Both the position numbers and the translations under genes were made by a program. A DNA stretch of 64,000 nt from CAYVVD01 sp964454975 (GTDB lineage Bacteria > Bacteroidota > Ignavibacteria > Kapaibacteriales > UBA2268): positions 1 to 64,000 of the forward strand of contig CAYVVD010000005.1 in the NCBI GenBank assembly GCA_964454975.1, given 5' to 3'. Shown piece after piece: positions 1 to 8,632 of this stretch. Each line of letters opens with the position of its first letter. Within the stretch, counting starts at the first letter, position 1. The notes beneath the pieces were generated by a model. That model was not told the DNA's origin. It saw only the letters and a list, made by a program, of their open reading frames with translations, and did no database searches.

Positions 1-2
1 AA

Positions 3-113
3 AAAATAAGCGAAATAGTCCGGTATATTGCTGCATTCAATAATAACATCAATATATTTATTTTCGGATGGCATTTTTATAAGGGATTTTCAGTTTATTC
101 GTCAGGAATATAA
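3..113 (+). CDS. possible 3' end of an upstream gene (partial)
   Basis: Frame 3 is open from the window edge for 36 codons and ends in TAA at 111-113. The predicted tail is hydrophobic and aromatic (it includes NINIFIFGWHFYKGF). An open stretch of this length is only weakly significant in AT-rich DNA, and I do not recognise it. It may be the C-terminus of a protein that begins left of the window, or chance. Confidence 0.25.
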   Translation, partial: KISEIVRYIAAFNNNINIFIFGWHFYKGFSVYSSGI

Positions 114-143
114 ATGTATTATTAATTAGTCTCTAATTTTGGG

Positions 144-151
144 TAACTTTG
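144..151 (+). promoter_or_regulatory. candidate Bacteroidota -7 box upstream of the KdsC-like gene
   Basis: TAACTTTG matches the Bacteroidota -7 consensus TAnnTTTG and lies 28 bases before the ATG at 179. No clear -33 TTG is present at the usual distance, so the assignment rests on the -7 box and its position. Confidence 0.4.
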
Positions 152-178
152 CAATAATTTAAAATTACCTAAAAATAA

Positions 179-706
179 ATGAAATCTGCCATACTTGCAG
201 AGAAACTAAAAAAAATAAAGCTTCTGATAATGGATGTAGACGGTACATTAACAGATTCAGCCATGTATTATTCTCCCAATGGGGAAGAGCTCAAAAGATT
301 TTCGACAAGGGACGGAATGGGAATTAACCTTCTCCAGAGAGCTGGAATAGAAACAGCAATAATCACAAGCGAAAACTCCCCTATAGTAACAGCAAGAGCC
401 GAAAAACTAAAAATAAAACATGTACTAAAAGGTAACAGAAACAAAAGCGATTCGTTAATCATAATGGCAACAAGCCTTGGACTCAAGACGGAGGAGGTCG
501 CATTTATAGGCGATGACATCAATGACATTCATGCAATGAAAATAGCTGGTGCTTCAGCTTGTCCTGCAGATGCAACCATGCACGTAATGAAAATAGCTGA
601 CTATATTTGCAAGCAAAATGGCGGCAAAGGCGCTGTTAGAGAATTTTGCGAGGCCATTCTCGAATCACAGGGAAAAAGTATATTGCTACCTGAAAATTGG
701 TACTAA
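179..706 (+). CDS. kdsC: KdsC-like HAD phosphatase (C0 subfamily, KDO-8-P or KDN/NeuAc-9-P phosphatase)
   Basis: A cytoplasmic HAD-superfamily phosphatase of 175 aa, the usual size for the tetrameric KdsC family, which dephosphorylates a 2-keto-3-deoxy sugar acid phosphate for LPS or capsule synthesis. Motif I is DVDGTLTD (catalytic Asp 19 and 21), motif II lies in IITSENS (61-67), a Lys follows in KGNRNKSD, and motif IV is GDDIND. The family C-terminal GGKGAVREF is present. Motif II has Glu65 followed 11 residues later by Lys76; from memory this Glu/Lys pair marks Bacteroides KDN-9-phosphate phosphatase, whereas KDO-8-P phosphatases have Arg there. The family is certain and the substrate is open. 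The gene is followed by the YtxH-like gene after 22 bases. Confidence 0.85.
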   Translation: MKSAILAEKLKKIKLLIMDVDGTLTDSAMYYSPNGEELKRFSTRDGMGINLLQRAGIETAIITSENSPIVTARAEKLKIKHVLKGNRNKSDSLIIMATSLGLKTEEVAFIGDDINDIHAMKIAGASACPADATMHVMKIADYICKQNGGKGAVREFCEAILESQGKSILLPENWY

Positions 707-728
707 TTTGAATAAATAAGGAGGAACT

Positions 729-1178
729 ATGTCACATTCAGATGATTCTCATTCATACACCAAAGGATTTTTATTTGGTACTTTGATTGGAGCCGTTGCA
801 GGCGCAATCACAGCATTATTGTTGGCTCCGAAGAGCGGCAATGAATTAAGAAGGGACCTTGCGAGGAAATCCCAGGAGCTATATGATATGGCTTCTGATT
901 ACATCGCAAATTTAGAAAAAAGCGTTGGACCGGTTGTTACATCAACTGTAAATGAAAGCAAAATTCGTGCTCAAAGGATTATTGATTCAGCTCGTAACCA
1001 GGCAGAATCGCTTATTAAGAATGCTGAATCGGTGCTTCATGATGCCAAGACGAAAGCTTCTACAGCAGCAAAATCCATCGAAAATAAAATTGAAAACGTG
1101 AAAGAAGCTGCAAAAGCCGGAAAGGATGCCTTCAGCTATGAGATGAAAGAAGGCAAGAGTGAATTAAAAAACTTATAA
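729..1178 (+). CDS. YtxH-domain protein
   Basis: 149 aa. A hydrophobic glycine-rich segment at about residues 12-32 (FLFGTLIGAVAGAITALLLA) runs into APKSGNELR, the signature of the YtxH family. The rest is Ala/Lys/Glu-rich amphipathic helix (about 45-149), likely coiled coil. YtxH proteins are small membrane-associated proteins linked to general stress in Bacillus; their biochemical role is unknown. A strong SD (AAGGAGG) stands just upstream of the ATG. The next gene encodes a DUF948/YtxG-like protein, and this YtxG-YtxH pairing is also known from Bacillus. Confidence 0.75.
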   Translation: MSHSDDSHSYTKGFLFGTLIGAVAGAITALLLAPKSGNELRRDLARKSQELYDMASDYIANLEKSVGPVVTSTVNESKIRAQRIIDSARNQAESLIKNAESVLHDAKTKASTAAKSIENKIENVKEAAKAGKDAFSYEMKEGKSELKNL

Positions 1179-1192
1179 TTAACGGTGGTTAA

Positions 1193-1672
1193 ATGAATTT
1201 ACTCCTCCAGGTCTCTGCACTTGTGGCGCTTATTGCATTTGTAGCTTTAGCAATTACTGCAGTAATAACGTTAGTCAGAATTTCAAAAACAGCAAGGATT
1301 TTCGGTGAGAATTTTACCGTGTTGAAAAAGGATATTCATGAATTGAAAGAAAAGAGCCTACAGTCTTTAGAACAGGTAGACAAAATGAAAACTACCCTGG
1401 ATGTCGCCTTGAACGAGATTTCCCAATTCAGGCAAAGAACCGAAAAATCTCTGGATGTTGCTGATGATACTATGTTAAAAATTGGAACTGCAACTGAAGA
1501 TATAAAAAACAGGTCGAATGAATTTTTCGGAATGTTGGAACCATTCGAAAAGCTATTCGCTAATGTTTACAAGAAAATCTCCACGCCTGTATGGACAGCG
1601 GCAACAGCAGTGTCAGCAGCCGGAAAGGCAATAGATGTTTTTTCGGGATTTCTAAAAAAGAAAAAGGACTGA
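1193..1672 (+). CDS. DUF948/YtxG-like membrane-anchored coiled-coil protein
   Basis: 159 aa. One N-terminal transmembrane helix (about residues 5-30) is followed by a long heptad-like region (about 40-125) and a short C-terminal segment ending in basic FLKKKKD. Size, topology and position after a YtxH gene fit the DUF948 (YtxG) family, whose function is unknown. The start ATG is preceded by GGTGG. Transcription probably ends at the hairpin that begins at its stop codon. The family assignment is by architecture rather than a diagnostic motif. Confidence 0.6.
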   Translation: MNLLLQVSALVALIAFVALAITAVITLVRISKTARIFGENFTVLKKDIHELKEKSLQSLEQVDKMKTTLDVALNEISQFRQRTEKSLDVADDTMLKIGTATEDIKNRSNEFFGMLEPFEKLFANVYKKISTPVWTAATAVSAAGKAIDVFSGFLKKKKD

Positions 1673-1698
1673 AAAATCCCGGTTTTCACCGGGTTTTT
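1672..1698. terminator. bidirectional intrinsic terminator between convergent genes
   Basis: The arms CCCGG (1678-1682) and CCGGG (1689-1693) enclose the loop TTTTCA. They are flanked by A5 on the left and T5 on the right, which extend the stem past one bulged T. The A and T tracts let it work for the plus-strand YtxG-like gene and for the minus-strand gene ending at 1703. Confidence 0.75.
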
Positions 1699-1702
1699 CA
1701 AT

Positions 1703-2242
1703 TTATCTTGTGCTCTTTGCCTTTGCAGGTTCGAATTTTTCGCTATACTTTTCAGCAAAATTATTCAAACCAAACAAAACACCTGAAAATAAAAGAGTAC
1801 TAATCATTGTATTATGATAAAATGGGATAGCTGCTGCATAACAGGCAAGCAAGCCGGTAAAATTTCCGGGATACCATCCGGTAAAAAGCCAGACTCCAAA
1901 ATTACTTACGATAAAAAAGAACACAGATGCGCCGACAGATGCACCTGCAATCGTCCATACATTCCTGTTCTCTCTGATTAGAATTCCCATGACTGCTATC
2001 AGTGCAATACAGAAATATACCACATAAATTGTGTCATGATAGTTAAGAAATAAGTCGCTTAAAAGCATTGCTAAAAGTGGTATAATTATAGCTAACCTTT
2101 TATCAGAAAAAACAGCACCCCCAAATAATGCCATTGCAAGAATCGGAGTAAAATTAGGAGGAAGGGATATCAATCTTGAAAAAGCAAGCAGGATTATCAT
2201 AATAATTGCGAACAGCTTGTTTATTTTCAGGAACTCTTTCAT
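1703..2242 (-). CDS. DUF6580-type multi-pass membrane protein
   Basis: A hydrophobic protein of 179 aa with about six predicted membrane segments. It contains LPPNFTPILAMALFGGA, a pattern typical of the DUF6580 family (uncharacterised, resembling ECF-transporter S components). The C-terminus is short and basic. An in-frame TTG lies four codons upstream at 2252-2254, but the ATG at 2240-2242 is preferred because neither site has an SD and the ATG gives a normal N-terminus. No transported substrate can be inferred. It stands alone on this strand and converges on the YtxG-like gene across the shared terminator. Confidence 0.65.
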   Translation of the reverse strand: MKEFLKINKLFAIIMIILLAFSRLISLPPNFTPILAMALFGGAVFSDKRLAIIIPLLAMLLSDLFLNYHDTIYVVYFCIALIAVMGILIRENRNVWTIAGASVGASVFFFIVSNFGVWLFTGWYPGNFTGLLACYAAAIPFYHNTMISTLLFSGVLFGLNNFAEKYSEKFEPAKAKSTR

Positions 2243-2395
2243 AAAGTAATTCAATTTATTGGTTTAAAATGATGAAATATACAAAAATCAAAAATAGTCA
2301 AATTATCTAAATATCAAAATGAAAAGGAGGGGAAAACAAAATATGTTAGTTTACATAATATAGATTATAATGCATTAATTCTATGTTGTTATTTA

Positions 2396-2575
2396 TCATT
2401 CATCCTTGTGTTTGTCACTGTCTAAGAGCATTTTAAGGGCATTGATGAAATTTGAATCTTTCTTCTTAATCCTTTCTTCAATTTTATTAAGGATTTCTTT
2501 AGACATCATCTGTTTCATCATGCCTTCTTCAGTGTTAGCTTTAACGGGCTTTTTATTTTTATTCTCTTCACTCAT
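2396..2575 (-). CDS. small hypothetical protein downstream of pyrC
   Basis: A 59-codon ORF with ATG at 2573-2575 and TGA at 2396-2398. The product is highly charged: a Lys/Asn-rich start (MSEENKNKKPVKANTEEG), Met-rich MMKQMMSKEIL, then a predicted amphipathic helix and an acidic/basic tail DSDKHKDE. No signal peptide or membrane segment. It begins 11 bases after the dihydroorotase stop codon on the same strand, so it is probably co-transcribed with it. I do not recognise a family. A plus-strand ORF overlaps it but has a less protein-like composition. Confidence 0.55.
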   Translation of the reverse strand: MSEENKNKKPVKANTEEGMMKQMMSKEILNKIEERIKKKDSNFINALKMLLDSDKHKDE

Positions 2576-2586
2576 TATTTATTTAA

Positions 2587-3870
2587 CTATAATACCGACT
2601 TGAAAACTTGTTTATTATTAATTGAGTACAGTGGTTTTCCTTTTAACCTTGTACCGTGATAAGGAGTATTTTTAGATTTAGAAAGCATTTTGTTTTTATC
2701 TACGGTCCATTCTTCCTTTGGATTGAAGATTGTGAGATTGGCAATTTCACCTTCACGAATTAACAGCTTGTCCAGGCCAAGAATCTTTCTCGGATTAACA
2801 GACATTAGCCTGATAATTGCATCAATGTCAATATGTTCATTGTGATGCAAATGAGTAAGTGTAACACCAAGTGATGTTTCCAGCCCAGTAATGCCATAAG
2901 GGGCAAGCTCATATTCGATATCTTTTTCATGTAGCGCATGGGGCGCATGGTCGCTTGCAATACAATCAATTGTTTCGTCCTTGATTCCATTGATAATCGC
3001 AGCAATATCTTCTTCAGTCCTCAAAGGAGGATTCATTTTGTGATTAGGATGATAATCCCTGATCACATCTTCAGTAATTGAAAAATGGTGTGGTGTAACT
3101 TCACAAGTAACTCTGCAATCTTTCAATTTTGCCTGCCTGACATGATCTACAGATTTTGCACTGCTGATATGCATTACATGGTAACGCCTGTTCCCACAAT
3201 ATTCGGCCAACATAATATCCCTGGCCACGATAATATCCTCCGCGACTGTTGGATAACCTTTCAATCCGAGCTCAAAAGAAAGTTTGCTTTCGTTCATTGA
3301 GAAATCATCAGTAAGCGCATGATCTTCACAATGCTGTCCTATCAATAGGTCTCTTGTCGCAGCATAATCAAAGGCCCGCCGCATTACATCCGTGTTTTTA
3401 ACAGCAGAGCCATCGTCAGTAAATAAAAGTACTCCGGCCTCTGATAGGCTAAGCATATCGACCAAAAGCTCCCCTTTCAGTCCTTTAGTTATTGCAGCAG
3501 ATGGATATAAATCAATAATGTTGCCATTTGCCCTGTTCTTAATGTATTCAATTACAGGTACGTCATCAATAGCAGGTTCGGTATTAGGCATGCAGACAAC
3601 ACCGGTAAAACCACCATTAGAAGCTGCCTGGCAACCAGTCTCCACGGTTTCTTTGTACTCCTGTCCGGGTTCCCTGAAATGTACATGCATATCGAATAAT
3701 CCCGGAGAGCAGATAAGATTCTCTGCTTCTATTATTTCTGTATTTTCATGAACACTAATTTCAGAATCAGTTAATTGATGGATAATCCCTTCTTTTAGAT
3801 AAAGATTTAAACTCTTATCAATTCCATCTGTGGGATTTATTACTCTTAGACCCTTAAAAAGTATGTCCAA
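2587..3870 (-). CDS. pyrC: dihydroorotase (class I)
   Basis: 427 aa. Catalyses the reversible cyclisation of carbamoyl-aspartate to dihydroorotate, the third step of pyrimidine synthesis, in the cytoplasm. The amidohydrolase metal and substrate residues are visible in order: HVHFREPG (His, His, Arg), FTDDG with the metal Asp, GQHCED, HVMHIS, and SDHAPH with the catalytic Asp. The start is TTG at 3868-3870: it has a good SD (ACAGGAG, about 7 bases away) and opens with the typical N-terminal beta strand LFKGLRVINP. No other pyr gene is nearby; the only apparent operon partner is the small ORF just downstream. Confidence 0.93.
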   Translation of the reverse strand: MDILFKGLRVINPTDGIDKSLNLYLKEGIIHQLTDSEISVHENTEIIEAENLICSPGLFDMHVHFREPGQEYKETVETGCQAASNGGFTGVVCMPNTEPAIDDVPVIEYIKNRANGNIIDLYPSAAITKGLKGELLVDMLSLSEAGVLLFTDDGSAVKNTDVMRRAFDYAATRDLLIGQHCEDHALTDDFSMNESKLSFELGLKGYPTVAEDIIVARDIMLAEYCGNRRYHVMHISSAKSVDHVRQAKLKDCRVTCEVTPHHFSITEDVIRDYHPNHKMNPPLRTEEDIAAIINGIKDETIDCIASDHAPHALHEKDIEYELAPYGITGLETSLGVTLTHLHHNEHIDIDAIIRLMSVNPRKILGLDKLLIREGEIANLTIFNPKEEWTVDKNKMLSKSKNTPYHGTRLKGKPLYSINNKQVFKSVL

Positions 3871-3963
3871 TCTGAATCTCCTGTTTATAATTTTACAAAA
3901 CTAAGAAATTATTAAGTAATCAATTCAATAGCAGCTAATAATCTTATATTTCAACTACTTAAC

Positions 3964-5463
3964 TTATTCTGTTTCAGTAATTTCCTTTGTTTTTTGAAAA
4001 GGTATGACCAATTCAACAACTACACCTTCTGAGGATTTTTTGTTCATTAACCTGCATTTTCCCCCAATTTCCCAAATAAGTGATTCAATTACTGATAACC
4101 CCAATCCCATACCAGGAACTTCACCGGTAAAGTGTTTTTCTATTTGATAATATGGCTGCCATACCTTTTCCAGTTTGTCAGAAGCAATGCTAACTCCATT
4201 ATCCTCGAAACAGAGTTTAAGCATTTCATCATTTTTTTCATCAATTGTTATTTTAATGTCAGGATTATTAAATGGATGAAATTTTATTGAGTTCTCGAAT
4301 AATTCTGTAAGTATCCAACGCATGGAATTTTCTGATATGGATAAAGTTAAGTTATTGATACTCATAGATGTTATAAATTCTAAACTGAGCAGGTTCTGCT
4401 CGATTTTTAATTCATCGGTAATTCTTTTTATTTGTTTTACTGTTATTCCTTTTCCAGATCCTGATATATGTGAAGAATTCACATACCTGACTATTACATT
4501 AATTTCTTTTTGGAGCCTTTCCAGGTCTGATTTTGCACTTTCAAATAACTTAAGTAGGGAGTCTTTGGATTTATCCCTGATATCTCCAAGGTTCGAAAGC
4601 TCTTTTTGAATAAAATCGAAGGAATAAAGCATTGAAGTCAATGGTGTAATCATTTTATGGGTAACCATCGACTGAAAGGTATGTATATTTCTTTGGTTTG
4701 TAATTTCTCCGGTAACATCTTTTAGTCTCAATAGCTTCTGTTCATCAGACAGAGAAGGTATATTCAGAATATCAACATCAATCCACCGGGCGGTAGAATT
4801 ATTTGTTTCTTTTTTAACAAGGTATCTTCTATTATCCTTTTCGGTTACTTTTTCAGGTGGCCACGGTTTCCAGGAAGATTCGGGTTCAAGCAGGAAGTTT
4901 TCTTCAGCTAATTTGCTGAAGAAAACTTTGTTGGCATAAGTAGTAAAATCACTTAATTCGAATAACTTTTTGCTAAACTCATTGATGTAAACAATCTCAT
5001 CTGAGGTATTGATAATAATATATCCGTCTTCTGATTTCTCCACTGCCCATTCGAATTTGGTTCTTTCCGCTATCATTTTCCTGTACCTGTTCAATCGGAG
5101 CACAGTGTTCACCCTTGCGCGAAGTTCTTCTTTATCAAAAGGTTTTGTAATAAAGTCATCAGCTCCGGCATTGATTCCTTCTATTTTTGCTTCTTTGTTA
5201 TCAAGCGCAGTTACCATTACTATCGGAACATCGGATAGTTTTTTATCTGCTCTTAATCTGCGGCATACCTCAAAGCCATCTATTTCAGGCATCATTATAT
5301 CCAGCAATATTAAATCCGGTACAATTTCCACAGCTTTTTGGATAGCTTCCGTGCCATTTTCAGCAAATACTAAGTTTTGATTTAATGGTAAAAGCAAAAT
5401 TTCAAGTGTTTGCCTTCCCGTGGGTGTATCATCAACAATCAGAATTGTATTTTTAGCTTCCAT
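3964..5463 (-). CDS. receiver-first sensor kinase (REC-PAS-HK)
   Basis: 499 aa, no membrane segment. Residues 5-120 are a response-regulator receiver with acidic DD at 11-12, phosphoacceptor Asp55 (LLDIMMPEIDG), Thr85 and Lys107 (ITKPF). Residues about 135-250 look like a PAS domain. The dimerisation helix carries His269 in VTHKMITPL, a divergent H-box (usually SHELRTPL). The ATPase domain has the N-box (LTELFENSIKF), DNG and GMGLGL. Such receiver-first proteins take a phosphate input and presumably pass it on. The gene overlaps the preceding large hybrid kinase by 11 bases, so the two are translationally coupled and likely form one relay. Whether the altered H-box still autophosphorylates is unknown. 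Confidence 0.85.
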   Translation of the reverse strand: MEAKNTILIVDDTPTGRQTLEILLLPLNQNLVFAENGTEAIQKAVEIVPDLILLDIMMPEIDGFEVCRRLRADKKLSDVPIVMVTALDNKEAKIEGINAGADDFITKPFDKEELRARVNTVLRLNRYRKMIAERTKFEWAVEKSEDGYIIINTSDEIVYINEFSKKLFELSDFTTYANKVFFSKLAEENFLLEPESSWKPWPPEKVTEKDNRRYLVKKETNNSTARWIDVDILNIPSLSDEQKLLRLKDVTGEITNQRNIHTFQSMVTHKMITPLTSMLYSFDFIQKELSNLGDIRDKSKDSLLKLFESAKSDLERLQKEINVIVRYVNSSHISGSGKGITVKQIKRITDELKIEQNLLSLEFITSMSINNLTLSISENSMRWILTELFENSIKFHPFNNPDIKITIDEKNDEMLKLCFEDNGVSIASDKLEKVWQPYYQIEKHFTGEVPGMGLGLSVIESLIWEIGGKCRLMNKKSSEGVVVELVIPFQKTKEITETE

Positions 5464-8400
5464 AGGTTCCCCATTTGCTTTTGCTAAGATTAAGATGTTT
5501 GTTGATCGTATCCATTAAATCGCTTAGGCTGAGTGGTTTAGAAATATAATCCGACGCACCGGCAGCAAGGCACTTCTCTTTATCATCTTCCATTGCCAGT
5601 GCTGTAACAGCAATAATTGGCAAATCCCGGTATTCAGGTTTACCCTTGATTTGCCTTATTGCTTCGAATCCGTCCATTCCCGGCATAAGCATATCCATAA
5701 GTACCAGGTCTGGATTATAAATACCGGTTTTTCTGACAGCTTCTTCCCCATTCGCAGCAATAATAATATTAAACCCTTTTTTTGAGAGATAAAGTTCAAC
5801 GGGTTTTACACTCGCCGAATCATCTTCAACTACCAAAATCAGAGGCTTTATTGATGCATCATTGTACATACCATTTATTTCAATATTAGAAATTTTACTA
5901 CCGGTAGATATTTTAGTAAGAAGTATTTCTTCATCGCTTTTTCTCCATGGCAGCATAACAACAAACCTGCTACCCTTATTAACTTCGCTTTGAACGTTAA
6001 TTCCACCCCCGTGCAACTCAGCAAGTTTTAAAACCAGAGCAAGCCCGAGGCCGGTTCCCTGGTATTTTCTGGTTAGTGAACTATCCAACTGAACAAATGG
6101 CATAAACAATTGGTCATATTTATCGCTTGGAATTCCAATACCTGTATCCCATACCATAAAATTAACTGTGTTGCTTTCATTATTAAGAAATATTTCGAGG
6201 CCAATCTCGCCATTCTCAGGAGTGAATTTGATTGCATTTGAGAGAAGGTTTACAATAATCTGTTTTAATCTTTTCTGATCAGCTAAAATAACGCTTACTT
6301 CATCATGTGGTTTAAAGTGAACTTTAATGTTTTTATTAAATGCTTCCTGTTTGATAAACTTGATTGCTGAACTGCATACATTATTAACATCAACAGGTTC
6401 GATATTAAGTTCTAGCTTAGATACGCCAATTTTAGATAAGTCGAGAATGTCATTAATCAGGTCAAGTAAATGCCTTCCACTTTCTTCAATAATGTTTAGT
6501 GAACTTTCCTGCTCTTTGTTTAAAGTACCAAAAGTTTGTTCAAGAAGGGCTTCGGACAGTCCGAGAACTGCGTTTAAAGGAGTCCTGAGTTCATGGCTCA
6601 TTGTAGAGAGGAATTCATCTTTTGCTTTTAGGGCTTTATGAAGTTCAGAATTTAATTTTCGAAGTTCCTGTGTTCTCACTTCAACATGCCTTGCAAGTTG
6701 GACTCTTTCTTCAAGCATTATTTTTTCAGCCATGACACGTTCAGTAATATCAACACCAATAATCCAGGAATTCCAACCTGGAATTGGGAACAAACCGGAG
6801 ATGTTGGATAGTGCAATAACCTTCTCTTCTCCCCTTTTAGATTTTATTCTAACTTCTAAATTCCTGAAATTATTACGTCTGTCAGTTAATTCCCTGAGTA
6901 TGGACAACCTGTACTCACTATCCGGAATAAGTCTTTTCAATGCAAATTTGTTCCCAACAATTTCATCTGACATATAGCCGGAAACGCGTTCACATTCTCT
7001 GTTCCAAACAAGTATATGGTCGTCTTCATCAACAGCGGCCATCATTACCGGCATGTTTTGTATTGCCTGCCTTTTTTGCAACTCACTCTGTCTGAATGCG
7101 TGTTCTGATTCTTTTAATGCAGTTATGTCAATATTAGTACCTATTATTCTATAAGGCTGTCCTTCACTGTCGCGTTCAACAATCCTTGCCTTTGACAATA
7201 TCCAAATCCATTTGCCGCTGCTTGTTTTAAAGCGGTATTCAAAATGATGAGTGGTATCTGAATTTGTACTGATTATGCCAAGAAGTGAGGCCAGAACCTT
7301 ATTATAATCATCAGGGTGGGAAAGTTCCTTCCAAACGGAACTGTCATGAGAGTAATCATCGGGTTCATATCCAAGCATTTTGAAATATCTTGGACTGAAA
7401 TATATCCTGTCATCCTTAACATTCCAATCCCAAAGGCCTTCATTAGATATGTCAAAAGCCAGTTTTAACCTGGATTCGCTTTCTTTGATTTCCTGTCTTG
7501 CTTTTACAATTCCGGTAATATCATTGACAACGACTACAATCTGATCAGGCTGGCTGCCCTGAGGTGCAATTGAAAATGAACAATCAGCCCAAACAATTGA
7601 ATTGTTTTTGTTTTTTAATCTTAGGTCCACCCGGGAGTTAATAAATCTCTTTTTGCTAAAGTTGAGTAGTATTTCGTGGAAATGAACTTTGTCAGTCTGA
7701 TTAATCAGGGAATTGAAATTAGAGTTTAAAAGTTCAGTTTTTCCGTACCCGGTTAAATGATCCAAATGATCATTACATGTTATTATTTCACCCTTAATTG
7801 AAAGTAAAGCAAGGCCTACTCCTGAACTATTAAAAACAGCCTTGAGCCTGTTTTCTCTGTCTTTGAGCCTTTTTTCCGATTGAACCTTTTCTGTTATATC
7901 AAGCGATAACCCTATTAACCCCAGCAAATTACCTTCATTGTCAATATAGGGCATTTTATCAGTCTCAAGCCAACGCAATTTCCCTGTATGGTCTTCAAAC
8001 TGCTCAACTAATCCTTTTAAGCTCACCTTTTCATCAAGGATTTTTTTATCCTGCTCTGAAATATTAAGATTCAGATGAGGAAACAATTCATCAGTCTTCT
8101 TCCCGACCCACTTTTCTTTCGGAATACCAGCAGCAATTGCAAAAGACCTGTTTACTGAAATATACCTGCCATCTATATCTTTGAAATATATATACGCAGG
8201 TACGCTATCAAGAATAGCTTGAATTTCATCCTTTTCTTTAGTTTCTAACTTCTCCTTATTCCTTGATAATTCAATTTCCTTATAAAGCACATTCCTTTCA
8301 TATTGATAAAAGGCCAGGAGGGTTGATAATGAAATAGATACCAATATTGCAGGAAAGTTTAAATCAAGTATTGCTTCGGGGAAAGAAAATGGGTGTGAAT

Positions 8401-8485
8401 GGATATTTATTAAAATGATAATAGCAAAATACAAGGACAGAAATGTCCCTAAAAAAGACAATATTATCTTTAATCTTTTGCTCAT
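5453..8485 (-). CDS. membrane hybrid histidine kinase with four PAS domains and a C-terminal receiver
   Basis: 1010 aa. Two transmembrane helices (about 5-27 and 42-60) enclose only a short outside loop, so sensing is probably by the cytoplasmic PAS domains (about 85-205, 210-330, 337-460, 470-585). The HisKA domain has His631 in STMSHELRTPLNAV. The ATPase has Asn750 (LLSNAIKF), DTGIGIP at 780-786 and GTGLGLAL at 810-817. The receiver (about 880-1000) has DD at 888-889, phospho-Asp931 (LMDMLMPGMDG), Thr961 and Lys983. All catalytic residues are intact. It precedes and overlaps the receiver-first kinase, suggesting a phosphorelay. The signal is unknown. Confidence 0.92.
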   Translation of the reverse strand: MSKRLKIILSFLGTFLSLYFAIIILINIHSHPFSFPEAILDLNFPAILVSISLSTLLAFYQYERNVLYKEIELSRNKEKLETKEKDEIQAILDSVPAYIYFKDIDGRYISVNRSFAIAAGIPKEKWVGKKTDELFPHLNLNISEQDKKILDEKVSLKGLVEQFEDHTGKLRWLETDKMPYIDNEGNLLGLIGLSLDITEKVQSEKRLKDRENRLKAVFNSSGVGLALLSIKGEIITCNDHLDHLTGYGKTELLNSNFNSLINQTDKVHFHEILLNFSKKRFINSRVDLRLKNKNNSIVWADCSFSIAPQGSQPDQIVVVVNDITGIVKARQEIKESESRLKLAFDISNEGLWDWNVKDDRIYFSPRYFKMLGYEPDDYSHDSSVWKELSHPDDYNKVLASLLGIISTNSDTTHHFEYRFKTSSGKWIWILSKARIVERDSEGQPYRIIGTNIDITALKESEHAFRQSELQKRQAIQNMPVMMAAVDEDDHILVWNRECERVSGYMSDEIVGNKFALKRLIPDSEYRLSILRELTDRRNNFRNLEVRIKSKRGEEKVIALSNISGLFPIPGWNSWIIGVDITERVMAEKIMLEERVQLARHVEVRTQELRKLNSELHKALKAKDEFLSTMSHELRTPLNAVLGLSEALLEQTFGTLNKEQESSLNIIEESGRHLLDLINDILDLSKIGVSKLELNIEPVDVNNVCSSAIKFIKQEAFNKNIKVHFKPHDEVSVILADQKRLKQIIVNLLSNAIKFTPENGEIGLEIFLNNESNTVNFMVWDTGIGIPSDKYDQLFMPFVQLDSSLTRKYQGTGLGLALVLKLAELHGGGINVQSEVNKGSRFVVMLPWRKSDEEILLTKISTGSKISNIEINGMYNDASIKPLILVVEDDSASVKPVELYLSKKGFNIIIAANGEEAVRKTGIYNPDLVLMDMLMPGMDGFEAIRQIKGKPEYRDLPIIAVTALAMEDDKEKCLAAGASDYISKPLSLSDLMDTINKHLNLSKSKWGTYGS

Positions 8486-8632
8486 CTTATCTGTTGGTAA
8501 ACAAGATTAAAAGATAATAAGCGAGGTTAATAATAAAAATTAATTTATTTTTAATTAGTGATGCTTAATTCACTGTTTAAGGCTTGTATCATAAATAAAT
8601 AAAGAGTATTGTGAATTATCTTTAATCTTGAA

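Noticed and set aside
2406..2603. Plus-strand hydrophobic ORF antisense to the small ORF after pyrC
   Set aside because: Leu/Ile/Ser-rich shadow composition and overlap with the end of pyrC; the minus-strand frame has better coding character.
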